DNA of 36,230 nt from Roseisolibacter sp. H3M3-2 (lineage in GTDB: Bacteria; Gemmatimonadota; Gemmatimonadetes; Gemmatimonadales; Gemmatimonadaceae), in NCBI RefSeq assembly GCF_029211165.1, contig NZ_JARGEK010000008.1:1-36230 (forward strand). The letters are read 5' to 3'. A program made the position numbers and the translations under genes. Of this stretch, positions 21,661-29,942 are shown piece after piece. The stretch's first letter is position 1, and the number at the start of each line of letters is the position of its first letter. The notes beneath the pieces were generated by a model, which was not told the DNA's origin, searched no databases, and saw nothing but the letters and a program-made list of their open reading frames with translations.

Positions 21661-23586
21661 GTGGCCCCTCCCGACCGTCCGCCGGCCGCGCCGCGCGCGG
21701 CCGCCACCACGCTGGAGCGGCGGCTCCCGCTGCTCATGACGGGCGTGCTCGGCGCCGGGCTGGCCGCGCTGCTCGCCGTCACCTACGGCACGCTGACGCG
21801 CCGCGCCGAGGCGATCACGCGCGGGCAGCTCGGGCAGGCCGCGCGCGAGGTGGGGAACGCGACGCGGCTGCAGATGAAGCAGCGCGAGTACGACTTCCGC
21901 ATCGCGGCGCGCGACCCGGCCCTCCTCGCCGCGCTGCGCGACGACGCGGGGGAGGGCGCGCACGCCGCCGCCCGCGCGGTGCTCGCCGACCTGCTGGCGC
22001 CGCGCGACTCGCTGACGCCGATCGAGCTGTGGGACGCCGCCGGGCGCCCGGTGGCGTCGGCCGGTCGCGCGTTCGGCGCCGCGCCCCCGGCGCCCCCCGC
22101 CGCGGCGCCGAGCGCGCCGCAGGGCGACGCGCTGGTGACGACGTCGCTCGGGCACACGGAGGGGGGGCGCGCGCTCTACTGGCACTTCCTCCCCGTGCGG
22201 CGCGACGGCGCGGTGGCCGGGTGGATCGCGCAGCCGCACGTGTTCGGCGCGCGCCCCGACGCGGGGCGGCTGCTGCGCGGGCTCACCGGCGAGGAGCTGG
22301 CGGCGTACGTCTATAACGCCGACGGCACGGCGTGGACGTCGTTCGACGGGGTGCCGGCCGGGCCGCCGGCGCCCGACGACTCGGGGTGGGGGCGGCGCGC
22401 GGGCGTCGGGCGCGTGGCGGTGGTCGCGGCGCGCGTGCCCGAGACGCCGTGGCAGGTGTCGTTCGAGACCCCCGAGGGGTGGATCCGCGCCGAGCCGCGG
22501 CGCACGCTCGCGTGGCTGGCGGTGGTGAGCGGCGTCGTGCTGCTCGCGGGCGCGGCGGCGAGCTGGGTGATCGGCCAGCGCATCACGCGCCCGCTGCGCC
22601 TGCTCACGCGGGCGGCCGAGGGGCTGGCGTCGGGGACGTACGAGCACCCGGTGCCGACGGGGGCGCGCGACGAGGTGGGGCGGCTGGCGTCGAGCTTCGA
22701 CGCGATGGCGCGGCAGGTGGTAGCGGCGCGCGCGGAGCTGGAGCAGCGCGCCGAGGACGCGCAGGCGGCCGCCGAGGCGCTGGCGGCGGCCAACGCGCGC
22801 CTGCGCCGCATCACCGAGGACGCCGAGCGCGCGCGCGCCGACGCCGACCGCGCCAACCGCGCCAAGGGCGACTTCCTGGCGATGATGTCGCACGAGCTGC
22901 GCACCCCGCTCAACGCCATCGGCGGCTACGCGGAGCTGATGGCGATGGGGATCCACGGCCCGGTGACGCCGGCGCAGGAGGACGCGCTCGCGCGCGTGCA
23001 GCGCAGCAAGGCGCACCTGCTGACGCTCATCAACGACGTGCTGAACTTCGCGCGCATCGACGCGGGGCAGGTGCGCTACGCGATCGCGGCGGTGCCGCTG
23101 GGCGAGTCGCTGGCCGGCGTCGAGGCGCTGGTCGCGCCGCAGGTGCGCGCGCGGCGGCAGACGCTGACCGTCGACGCGTGCGACGGGCGGCTGGCGGTGC
23201 GCGCGGACCCCGACAAGCTGCGCCAGCTCGTGCTCAACCTGCTCGGCAACGCGGTCAAGTACACGCCCGAGGGGGGGACGATCACGGTGTCGTGCGACGC
23301 CGACCCGGGGCGCGTGCGCGTGCACGTGCGCGACAGCGGCCCCGGGATCGCCCCCGACCGGCTGGCCTCGATCTTCGAGCCGTTCGTGCAGGGGGAGCGC
23401 GCGCTCAACCGCCCCGACGAGGGGGTGGGGCTCGGGCTGGCGATCAGCCGCGAGCTGGCGCACGGGATGGGCGGGACGCTGACGGTGGCGAGCGAGGTCG
23501 GGCGCGGCTCGACGTTCACCGTCACGCTGGCGCGCGCGGCGGCGCCCGCGGACGTCGCGGGCGCCGCCCCCGCGCTCACGCCCTGA
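21661..23586 (+). CDS. Membrane sensor histidine kinase
   Basis: This 641-residue protein has a first membrane helix at about 23-46, a periplasmic sensor region at about 47-280, a second helix at about 283-304, and a HAMP domain to about 357. A coiled coil follows, then the H-box MMSHELRTPLNAIGGYAEL (His411), the N box LVLNLLGNAVKYTPEGG and the G boxes DSGPGIAP and GVGLGLAIS. The sensor has an RExxFRIAARDPALLAAL helix and a later double-beta region of dCache-like layout; its ligand is unknown. No response regulator is adjacent. It overlaps the convergent PEP-CTERM gene by 11 bp. Confidence 0.92.
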   Translation: MAPPDRPPAAPRAAATTLERRLPLLMTGVLGAGLAALLAVTYGTLTRRAEAITRGQLGQAAREVGNATRLQMKQREYDFRIAARDPALLAALRDDAGEGAHAAARAVLADLLAPRDSLTPIELWDAAGRPVASAGRAFGAAPPAPPAAAPSAPQGDALVTTSLGHTEGGRALYWHFLPVRRDGAVAGWIAQPHVFGARPDAGRLLRGLTGEELAAYVYNADGTAWTSFDGVPAGPPAPDDSGWGRRAGVGRVAVVAARVPETPWQVSFETPEGWIRAEPRRTLAWLAVVSGVVLLAGAAASWVIGQRITRPLRLLTRAAEGLASGTYEHPVPTGARDEVGRLASSFDAMARQVVAARAELEQRAEDAQAAAEALAAANARLRRITEDAERARADADRANRAKGDFLAMMSHELRTPLNAIGGYAELMAMGIHGPVTPAQEDALARVQRSKAHLLTLINDVLNFARIDAGQVRYAIAAVPLGESLAGVEALVAPQVRARRQTLTVDACDGRLAVRADPDKLRQLVLNLLGNAVKYTPEGGTITVSCDADPGRVRVHVRDSGPGIAPDRLASIFEPFVQGERALNRPDEGVGLGLAISRELAHGMGGTLTVASEVGRGSTFTVTLARAAAPADVAGAAPALTP

Positions 23587-24211
23587 GCGACGCGCGGCGC
23601 CGGCGCGCCGCCGCGCCGAGCACGGCGAGCCCGCCGCCGAGCAGCGCGACGGTCGACGGCTCCGGGACGGTGGAGGTCGCGGTCGCGTAGCTCACCCCGG
23701 CCGGCAGCTCCACGCGCAGGAAGCTGAACGAGGCGGCGTTGGCGTAGTAGTCGAGCTGGAACGGGTTGACCCCGGCCTGCAGCGCGACGGCGTGGAACAG
23801 GCCGTCCGGCTGCCAGTCGTCGTGGAAGCGGTTGATCGCCAGCGTGCCGTTCACGAACAGCGCGAAGCCGTCGTCGTTGAAGACGCGGAGCTGGTAGACG
23901 CCGACCGCCGGCGCGACCAGGGCGCCGAGGAAGCGCGCGCTCTCCGAGAAGCCGTCGACGCCGGCACCCGGGCCGCAGATCGCGGCGAGCGACGACGCGC
24001 TCGGGAAGTCGATCGCCGAGACGGTGCGCGCGCACGCCGGCGTCAGCCCCGAGAAGTCGGCGCCGGTGAGGGTGCTGAAGGCGGCGGGGTCCGGCGTGCC
24101 GGCGTAGTAGGCGACGGCGACCTGCGCGGCGGCGGGGCGGGCGGCGCCCGCGGCGGCGGCGCACGCGAGCAAGACGGCGGCGCCGAGCGCGCGAGGGGAC
24201 GGGACGGGCAT
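23576..24211 (-). CDS. PEP-CTERM sorting-domain protein 2 with PA14-like domain
   Basis: This 211-residue exported protein has a signal peptide (ALGAAVLLACAAAAGAARPAAAQ) and a mature domain beginning VAVAYYAGTPDPAAF. It continues GVYQLRVFNDDGFALFVNGTLAINRFHDDW and GVNPFQLDYYANAASFSFLRVEL, the pattern of PA14/GLEYA-like carbohydrate-binding sandwiches (DDG.alfvnG). The C-terminal signal is VPEPSTVALLGGGLAVLGAAARRRR. Two Cys may form a disulphide. GGAGAG lies seven to eight bases upstream of the ATG. It converges on the histidine-kinase gene. Confidence 0.88.
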   Translation of the reverse strand: MPVPSPRALGAAVLLACAAAAGAARPAAAQVAVAYYAGTPDPAAFSTLTGADFSGLTPACARTVSAIDFPSASSLAAICGPGAGVDGFSESARFLGALVAPAVGVYQLRVFNDDGFALFVNGTLAINRFHDDWQPDGLFHAVALQAGVNPFQLDYYANAASFSFLRVELPAGVSYATATSTVPEPSTVALLGGGLAVLGAAARRRRASLRA

Positions 24212-24302
24212 TCGGGGACTCTCCGGCGGGTGGGACGGGGCGCCGCGCGACGGTTCGTGCGGGACGAGCGCGGACGCTACCGGCGTCGGCCGGGGCGGAC
24301 AT

Positions 24303-24370
24303 GGTGCACCTGCACCACCGGCGCGTCGGGGCTCGGTTGCCCGCCCCCGTCCCGGACGTAGCTTCCCGGC
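24303..24370 (+). promoter_or_regulatory. Promoter of the asparaginase gene, apparently leaderless, with upstream dyad
   Basis: TTGCCC at 24337-24342 and TAGCTT at 24359-24364 are 16 bp apart, and GTG at 24371 follows the -10 box by six bases. No Shine-Dalgarno is present. A dyad, GGTGCA-CC-TGCACC, lies at 24303-24316, 20 bp before the -35 box, and could be an operator. The remaining part of the gap (24212-24302) carries the divergent PEP-CTERM gene's leader, with TAGCGT as a weak -10 candidate. Confidence 0.6.
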
Positions 24371-25441
24371 GTGCGCCTCCCCCTCCGCCTCCTCCTGCCG
24401 GCCCTCGCGGCCGCGCCCGCGCTCCGCGCGCAGTCCCCGGCGCCGGCGCCGGCCGCCGCGCTCCCGCGCGTCCACGTCGTCGCCACGGGCGGCACGATCG
24501 CGTCGACGAACTACTACGGCGGGGAGCAGGGGAAGGTCGGGATCGAGGCGCTGCTGAAGGCGATGCCCGCGCTCGACACGGTGGCGCGGACGTCGGCGCA
24601 GCAGTTCGCGAACGTCGCGTCGACGGCCGTCACGCCGGCGATGTGGGTGCAGCTCGCGCGCGCGATCGCCGACACGCTGCGCGCGCGCCCCGACCTGGCC
24701 GGCGTCGTGGTCACGCACGGCACCGACACGATGGAGGAGACGGCGTACTTCCTCGACCTCACGGTCGCGGACCCGCGCCCCGTCGTGGTCACCGGCGCGA
24801 TGCGCCCCGCCGACGGGGTGGGGATCGACGGGCCGGCGAACCTGATGCACGCGCTACGGGTGGCGGCGTCGCCGGCGGCGCGCGGGCGCGGCGCGATGCT
24901 CCTGATGAACGACGGGATCCTGGCGGCGCGCGACGCGACCAAGGCGAACGCGGTGCGCCCCGACGCCTTCGAGGCGCCGGCGCGCGGGCTGCTCGGCGTG
25001 GCCGACCCCGAGGGGGTCGTGTTCCACCGGCTGCCGCAGCGCGCGCCGCTGTTCGACCTGTCGCGGGTGGCCGAGCTGCCGCGGGTGGACGTCGTGTTCG
25101 CGTACCCCGGCGCCGACGGCGCGGCGGTCGACGCGCTGGTGGCCGCCGGGGCGAAGGGGCTGGTGGTCGCCGGCGTCGGCCGCGGCGGGACGCCGGCGGC
25201 GATGGGCACGGCGGTCGACCGCGCGCTGCGGCAGGGGGTCGTCGTCGTGAGCGGCACCCGCACCGGCGCCGGCTCCGTCCCCGTCGGCCGCGGCGTGCGC
25301 ACCCGCGAGGGCGCCGAGGTGCCGGCGACCGTCGGCAGCGGCGACCTGAACGTCCAGAAGGCGCGGGTGCTCCTGATGCTCGCGCTCACGACGACCAACG
25401 ATCCGCGCGCGGTCGCGCGTATCTTCGCGGAACACCAGTAG
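24371..25441 (+). CDS. Secreted type II-like L-asparaginase
   Basis: This 356-residue protein has a signal peptide (LPLRLLLPALAAAPALRAQ), which suggests a periplasmic enzyme. The asparaginase fold is complete, with VVATGGTIAST at 36-46 (nucleophile Thr42), VVVTHGTDTMEETAYFL at 112-128 (Thr118, Asp119), VVTGAMRP, NDGILAARDATKANA (catalytic Lys), and the C-terminal domain GLVVAGVGRGGTP and VVVSGTRTGAGSV. It hydrolyses asparagine to aspartate and ammonia, possibly also glutamine. The length is normal for the family. Hairpin P5 follows the stop at once. Confidence 0.95.
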   Translation: MRLPLRLLLPALAAAPALRAQSPAPAPAAALPRVHVVATGGTIASTNYYGGEQGKVGIEALLKAMPALDTVARTSAQQFANVASTAVTPAMWVQLARAIADTLRARPDLAGVVVTHGTDTMEETAYFLDLTVADPRPVVVTGAMRPADGVGIDGPANLMHALRVAASPAARGRGAMLLMNDGILAARDATKANAVRPDAFEAPARGLLGVADPEGVVFHRLPQRAPLFDLSRVAELPRVDVVFAYPGADGAAVDALVAAGAKGLVVAGVGRGGTPAAMGTAVDRALRQGVVVVSGTRTGAGSVPVGRGVRTREGAEVPATVGSGDLNVQKARVLLMLALTTTNDPRAVARIFAEHQ

Positions 25442-25444
25442 GGC

Positions 25445-25493
25445 GCTGCGGGCCGCGGGCTGCGGGTTCGATCCGCAGTCCGCCGCCCGCAGC
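25445..25493. repeat. Hairpin element P5 (7-bp words)
   Basis: The arms at 25445-25465 and 25473-25493 match at 19 of 21 positions across a 7-nt loop. The left side is made of 7-bp words (CTGCGGG, CCGCGGG, CTGCGGG). It starts four bases after the asparaginase stop and leaves about 36 bp before the TldD start. It may end the asparaginase transcript. Confidence 0.8.
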
Positions 25494-25529
25494 CCGCACG
25501 GACCTCGGCTCCCCCTCCAGACTCTCCCG

Positions 25530-27122
25530 ATGACTGACCGCCGCGACTTCCTCAAGTCGATGGGCGCCGCGGCGCTCGTCGCCGGCGCCGGGCGCCTCGC
25601 GCACGCCGCCCCGCCCCCGCGCCTCGTCGCGCCGACGGCGGGGATCGACACCTTCGCCGCCGACCTGGCGGCCGACGCGCTGCAGGCCGCGACCGAGAAC
25701 GGCGCGCAGTACGCCGACGCGCGCATCGGGCGCTACCGGCGGCAGGCGATCAGCACGCGCGAGCGGCAGGTCACCGGCGTCAGCGACAGCGAGTCGTACG
25801 GGATCGGCGTGCGCGCGCTGGTGAACGGCGCGTGGGGGTTCGCCGGCACGCGCGACATGACGCGCGACGGCGTGCGGAAGGCCGCGCTCGAGGCGACGCG
25901 CGCGGCGAAGGCCGCCAGGCGCGCGCAGCGCCGCCCCGTCGAGCTGGCGCCCGTCGCGCCGGTGAAGGGGGCGTGGAAGACGCCGGTGCGCATCGACCCG
26001 GTCGAGGTACCGATCGAGGAGAAGGTCGCGCTCCTGCTGGCCGCCAACGAGGCGGCGCTCAAGGTGAAGAACGTGCGCTTCGCGACCAGCGGCGTGGCCG
26101 CGCTGCGCGAGGAGAAGACGCTCGCCACCACCGACGGCACCGTCGTCACGCAGACGTTCTACCGCATCGCGCCGTCGTTCACCGCCACGGCCATCGGCGG
26201 GAGCGACTTCCAGGCGTACACCGAGGAGCTGGCGCCGCGCGGCTCGGGGTGGGAGTACATCCAGCAGCTCGACATGCCGACCAACGCCGAGAAGTGGGCG
26301 GCGCTGGCGGCGGAGAAGCTGACGGCGCGCTCGGTCGAGGTGGGGCGCTACGACCTGATCCTCGACCCGCGCAACCTCTGGCTCACCATCCACGAGAGCG
26401 TCGGCCACCCGACGGAGCTCGACCGCGCGATGGGGTACGAGGCCAACTACGCCGGCACGTCGTTCGTCGCGCCGCCGGAGAAGGTGATCGGGAAGCTCAA
26501 GTTCGGCTCCGACCTCATGACGATCCGCGCCGACCGCACGACGCCCGAGTCGCTCGCCCGCGTGGCGTGGGACGACGAGGGGGTCCCGGCCGACGAGTGG
26601 ACGATCATCGACAAGGGGGTCTTCAAGGACTACCAGACGACGCGCGAGCAGGCGGCGTGGATCGCCCCGCTCACCGGCGTGCGGAAGTCGCACGGCTGCT
26701 CGTTCGCGCAGTCGTGGAGCGACGTGCCGTTCCAGCGCATGCCGAACGTGTCGCTGGCGGCCAACGAGCGGGACGTCACGCTGAACGACATCATCTCCGC
26801 GACCGACCGCGGCATCATGATCACCAACCGCGGCTCGTACTCGATCGACCACCAGCGCTACAACTTCCAGTTCGGCGGGCAGGCGTACTGGGAGATCCGC
26901 GGGGGCAAGGTGACGGGGATGGTCAAGGACGTCGCCTACCAGGCGACGACGACGAGCTTCTGGAACTCGCTCGACATGCTGGGCGGGAAGTCCACCTACT
27001 TCCTCGGCGGGACCTTCAACGACGGGAAGGGGGAGCCGGGGCAGTCGAACCAGGTGAGCCACGGCTGCCCGGCCGCGCGGTTCAAGAACATCTCCATCAT
27101 CAACACCGGCCGCGCCGGCTGA
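25530..27122 (+). CDS. tldD: TldD-family metalloprotease, Tat-exported
   Basis: This 530-residue protein has a Tat signal (TDRRDFLKSMGAAALVAGAGRLAHA), which is absent from cytoplasmic TldD. The TldD/PmbA fold follows. The metal motif is HESVGHPTELDR (His288, Glu289, His293), and SHGCPAARF carries Cys513, the third ligand position in the family. TldD and TldE form a heterodimeric protease that degrades unfolded peptides and matures some antibiotics. Export of this subunit while TldE has no visible signal is odd. The gene follows hairpin P5 and lies 14 bp before tldE. Confidence 0.92.
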   Translation: MTDRRDFLKSMGAAALVAGAGRLAHAAPPPRLVAPTAGIDTFAADLAADALQAATENGAQYADARIGRYRRQAISTRERQVTGVSDSESYGIGVRALVNGAWGFAGTRDMTRDGVRKAALEATRAAKAARRAQRRPVELAPVAPVKGAWKTPVRIDPVEVPIEEKVALLLAANEAALKVKNVRFATSGVAALREEKTLATTDGTVVTQTFYRIAPSFTATAIGGSDFQAYTEELAPRGSGWEYIQQLDMPTNAEKWAALAAEKLTARSVEVGRYDLILDPRNLWLTIHESVGHPTELDRAMGYEANYAGTSFVAPPEKVIGKLKFGSDLMTIRADRTTPESLARVAWDDEGVPADEWTIIDKGVFKDYQTTREQAAWIAPLTGVRKSHGCSFAQSWSDVPFQRMPNVSLAANERDVTLNDIISATDRGIMITNRGSYSIDHQRYNFQFGGQAYWEIRGGKVTGMVKDVAYQATTTSFWNSLDMLGGKSTYFLGGTFNDGKGEPGQSNQVSHGCPAARFKNISIINTGRAG

Positions 27123-27136
27123 TCGGAGCCCACACG

Positions 27137-28498
27137 ATGCCGATCCGACTCGACGCGCGCGCCGACCTGCAGGCGATCACGAAGCGCGCCCTCTCGTACA
27201 GCACCGCCGACGAGGCCCGCGTGGTGGTGCGCAGCACCTCGACCGGCCAGTCGCGCTTCGCCGGCGGGGAGATCACGACCTCCGGCAGCGCCACCGACCT
27301 CACCGTGACGGTGGTGAGCACGGTCGGGAAGCGCCGCGCCTCCGCCTCCACCAACGTCACCGACGACGCGTCGCTCAAGCGCACCGTCGAGCTGAGCGAG
27401 CGGCTGGCCAAGCTGTCGCCCGAGGACCCGGAGCTGATGCCGGAGCTGGGGCCGCAGCAGTACGCCGCCGTGAAGGCGTTCGACGCCGGCACGGCGGGGC
27501 TGGCCGCCGAGCAGCGCGCCGACGCGGTGTCGAAGCTCATCGCCGCCGCGCGCGCCGCCGACGCGGCGCAGGACCTGTTCGTCGCCGGCTACCTCGAGGC
27601 CAACACGCTGCACGGCACCGCCGTGGCGACGTCGAAGGGGCTGTTCGCGTTCCACGAGAGCACCGACGTGAGCCTGAGCTGCACGGTGCGCACCCCCGAC
27701 GGCACCGGCTCCGGGTGGGCCGCCGGCGGCGCGCGCGAGTGGGCGCAGGTCGACGCCGCCGCGCTCGGCCGCCGCGCCGCGCAGAAGGCGGTCGCGTCGC
27801 GCAACCCGCAGGCGATCGAGCCGGGGCGCTACACGGTCATCCTCGAGCCGCAGGCGGTGGGCGACCTGGTGCCGCTGCTCATGCAGGCGTTCAACGCGCG
27901 CACCGCCGAGGAGGGGCGCTCGCCCTTCTCCAAGCGCGGCGAGGGGGTGCCGCAGGGCGCCACGATGCTCGGCGAGAAGATCGCCGACCCGCGCGTCACG
28001 CTCTTCTCGGACTCCGAGGACCCCGACCTCCGCGGCTCGCCCTTCGAGGGCGACGGGCTGCCGACGCGGCGCCGCGTGTGGATCGAGAACGGCGTGCTCA
28101 AGAACCTCGCCTACTCGCGCTACTGGGCGCAGAAGCGCGGGCTGCCGGAGAGCGTGGCGGGGAACGGTGACGGGCTCAAGATGCTCGGCGGCACGCAGTC
28201 GCTCGAGGAGCTGATCGCCGGCACCGAGCGCGGCGTGCTCATCACGCACAACTTCTACATCCGCTTCCTCGACCCGCGCTCGGCGAGCTACACCGGGCTG
28301 ACGCGCGACGGGACGTTCCTGGTGGAGCGCGGGAAGATCACGCGCAGCCTCAAGAACTTCCGCTGGAACGAGAGCCCGCTGCTGATGCTCAACCGGATCG
28401 AGGCGATCGGGCGGGCGGAGCGGATCGGGGCGGGGCAGGTGATGCCGTCGCTCAAGGTGCGGGACTTCAACTTCTCGTCGATCTCGGAAGCCGTCTGA
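27137..28498 (+). CDS. tldE: TldE/PmbA-family protein (non-metal partner)
   Basis: This 453-residue protein has no signal peptide. Features of the TldE/PmbA half are visible: ARVVVRSTSTGQSRFAGGEIT near the N-terminus, GRYTVILEPQAVGDLVPLLMQAFNARTAEEG at about 234-264, and a C-terminal GTERGVLITHNFYIRFLDPRSASYTGLTRDGTFLVERGKI. The HExxxH motif of TldD is absent, as expected for the partner subunit. GGAG lies about nine bases before the ATG. It probably forms the protease with the preceding gene product, although only that product carries a Tat signal. Hairpin P6 starts directly after the stop. Confidence 0.92.
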   Translation: MPIRLDARADLQAITKRALSYSTADEARVVVRSTSTGQSRFAGGEITTSGSATDLTVTVVSTVGKRRASASTNVTDDASLKRTVELSERLAKLSPEDPELMPELGPQQYAAVKAFDAGTAGLAAEQRADAVSKLIAAARAADAAQDLFVAGYLEANTLHGTAVATSKGLFAFHESTDVSLSCTVRTPDGTGSGWAAGGAREWAQVDAAALGRRAAQKAVASRNPQAIEPGRYTVILEPQAVGDLVPLLMQAFNARTAEEGRSPFSKRGEGVPQGATMLGEKIADPRVTLFSDSEDPDLRGSPFEGDGLPTRRRVWIENGVLKNLAYSRYWAQKRGLPESVAGNGDGLKMLGGTQSLEELIAGTERGVLITHNFYIRFLDPRSASYTGLTRDGTFLVERGKITRSLKNFRWNESPLLMLNRIEAIGRAERIGAGQVMPSLKVRDFNFSSISEAV

Positions 28499-28571
28499 GC
28501 TGCGGCCGCTGCGCTGCTGCGGGGCTGCGGAAGAGCCACGGCGCCCTTCCGCAGCCCCGCAGCTCCGCAGC
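28499..28571. repeat. Hairpin element P6 (8-bp words)
   Basis: Four GCTGCG-type words with 8-9 bp spacing (28499, 28508, 28516, 28524) face the reverse-complement words on the right. The perfect part is 18 bp (GCTGCGGGGCTGCGGAAG, 28516-28533 with 28546-28563) with a 12-nt loop. It begins immediately after the tldE stop codon and may terminate that transcript before the porin promoter. Confidence 0.85.
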
Positions 28572-28585
28572 CTGCCGTTACGGTC

Positions 28586-28626
28586 CCGTGACACCCCCGG
28601 TACTCGGTCACGGATAGCTTCCCGCC
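28586..28626 (+). promoter_or_regulatory. Porin promoter with 7-bp dyad in place of a -35 box
   Basis: TAGCTT at 28615-28620 precedes the GTG start at 28627 by six bases, as in the other apparently leaderless genes here. No -35 box stands at the expected place. Instead, CCGTGAC-N14-GTCACGG (28586-28592 and 28607-28613) covers the -35 region and stops one base before the -10 box. This is the position of a regulator site, possibly an activator that replaces the -35 contact. Confidence 0.5.
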
Positions 28627-29862
28627 GTGCCGACTCCCGCCCGCCTCCTCGCCGCCGCGCTCCTGCTGCTGGCGGCCGCGCGTCCCGCCGCCGCGCAGAC
28701 CGACTCGACCAAGGCCGATTCCGCCCGGGCCGGCTCGGCGAAGGCCGCCGAGCGCCCCTGGTACCAGCAGCTGTCGCTGCGCGGCTACGTGCAGGCGCGC
28801 TACGCCGCGTTCCGCACGAACGGCGACCTCGAGTGCGCGCAGTGCGACCGCTCGATCCCCTCGGGCGGCGGGATCTTCCTGCGCCGCACCCGCCTCGTCG
28901 TCAGCGGCGACGTCACCGACCGGCTGTCGGTCTACCTGCAGCCCGACTTCGCGTCGCAGGCCGGGAGCACCGAGGGGATCCTCCAGCTGCGCGACGTCTA
29001 CGTCGACGTGGCGCTCGACGCGGCCAAGACGTTCCGGGTGCGCGTGGGGCAGAGCAAGATCCCCTACGGCTGGGAGAACATGCAGTCGAGCGGCACGCGC
29101 GTCCCGCTCGACCGCTCCGACGCCATCAACTCGGCGCTCATCAACGAGCGCGACATCGCGGTCATCGGCTACTGGGCGCCGGCGCGCGTGCGGGCGCGGC
29201 TGCGCACCCTCGTCGACAGCGGGCTCAAGGGGAGCGGCGACTACGGCGTGATCGGCGTCGGCGTGTTCAACGGGCAGGGGACGAACCGCGGCGAGGAGAA
29301 CGACCAGCTGCACGCGGTGGCGCGGGCGAGCTACCCGTTCCGGCTCCCCAACGGCCAGTACGTCGAGGTCGGGGTGCAGGGGTACGCGGGGCGCTACGTG
29401 CTGATCCCGTCGCTCCGCTCGCCCGGGCTGGCGTCGGCCACGCCGACCGACTTCGCCGACCGGCGCGTGGCGGGGACGTTCGTGCTCTACCCGCAGCCGT
29501 TCGGGCTGCAGGCCGAGTGGAACGTCGGGCGCGGCCCCGAGGCCGACCCGGAGACGCGCACGGTGCGCGAGCGGGCGCTCGACGGCGGCTACGTCCTGGC
29601 GACCTACCGGGTGAAGGCGGGGAGGGGGACGGTCATCCCGTACGTGCAGGCGCACCGCTACGACGGCGGCAAGAAGTTCGAGCTCGACGCGCGGCGCTAC
29701 CGGGTGCGCGAGCTGCAGGCCGGCTTCGAATGGGAAGTGGCCGAGGCGATCGAGCTGACGGCGGCCTACCAGTGGTCGGACCGCACCTACGAGGACCTCG
29801 GCGACCCCGACAACCGCCAGCACGGGCGGCTGGCGCGGGTGCAGGCCCAGTTCAACTTCTGA
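28627..29862 (+). CDS. Outer-membrane porin, phosphate-selective porin O/P-like
   Basis: This 411-residue protein has a signal peptide ([18 protein letters not shown]), a short Lys/Asp/Ser spacer and then a beta barrel. Strands alternate through LSLRGYVQARYAAF, IFLRRTRLVVSGDVTDRLSVYLQPDF, LRDVYVDVALDAAKTFRVRVGQSKIPYGWENMQSS and a C-terminal ARVQAQFNF ending in Phe, the usual barrel-assembly signal. The RVGQSKIPYGWEN stretch is typical of the porin O/P (OprP/OprO) group, which passes anions; phosphate is not proven here. CxxC (ECAQCD) lies in an early loop. The GTG start follows a -10 box by six bases. Confidence 0.9.
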   Translation: MPTPARLLAAALLLLAAARPAAAQTDSTKADSARAGSAKAAERPWYQQLSLRGYVQARYAAFRTNGDLECAQCDRSIPSGGGIFLRRTRLVVSGDVTDRLSVYLQPDFASQAGSTEGILQLRDVYVDVALDAAKTFRVRVGQSKIPYGWENMQSSGTRVPLDRSDAINSALINERDIAVIGYWAPARVRARLRTLVDSGLKGSGDYGVIGVGVFNGQGTNRGEENDQLHAVARASYPFRLPNGQYVEVGVQGYAGRYVLIPSLRSPGLASATPTDFADRRVAGTFVLYPQPFGLQAEWNVGRGPEADPETRTVRERALDGGYVLATYRVKAGRGTVIPYVQAHRYDGGKKFELDARRYRVRELQAGFEWEVAEAIELTAAYQWSDRTYEDLGDPDNRQHGRLARVQAQFNF

Positions 29863-29929
29863 GGCCGCTCCCGAGGCCGTCGCGCGGCGGCGCTGGGCCG
29901 CGCGGCTAGCCCCAGCGCCCCGGGGTGTC

Positions 29930-29942
29930 GATACTACCCGGC
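29930..29942 (+). promoter_or_regulatory. Candidate -10 box of the hybrid kinase, apparently leaderless
   Basis: GATACT at 29930-29935 is followed by seven bases and the ATG at 29943, matching the spacing of the TAGCTT promoters. No clear -35 box is seen. The in-frame GTG at 29925 would lie upstream of this box and has no Shine-Dalgarno, so the ATG is preferred. Confidence 0.45.
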
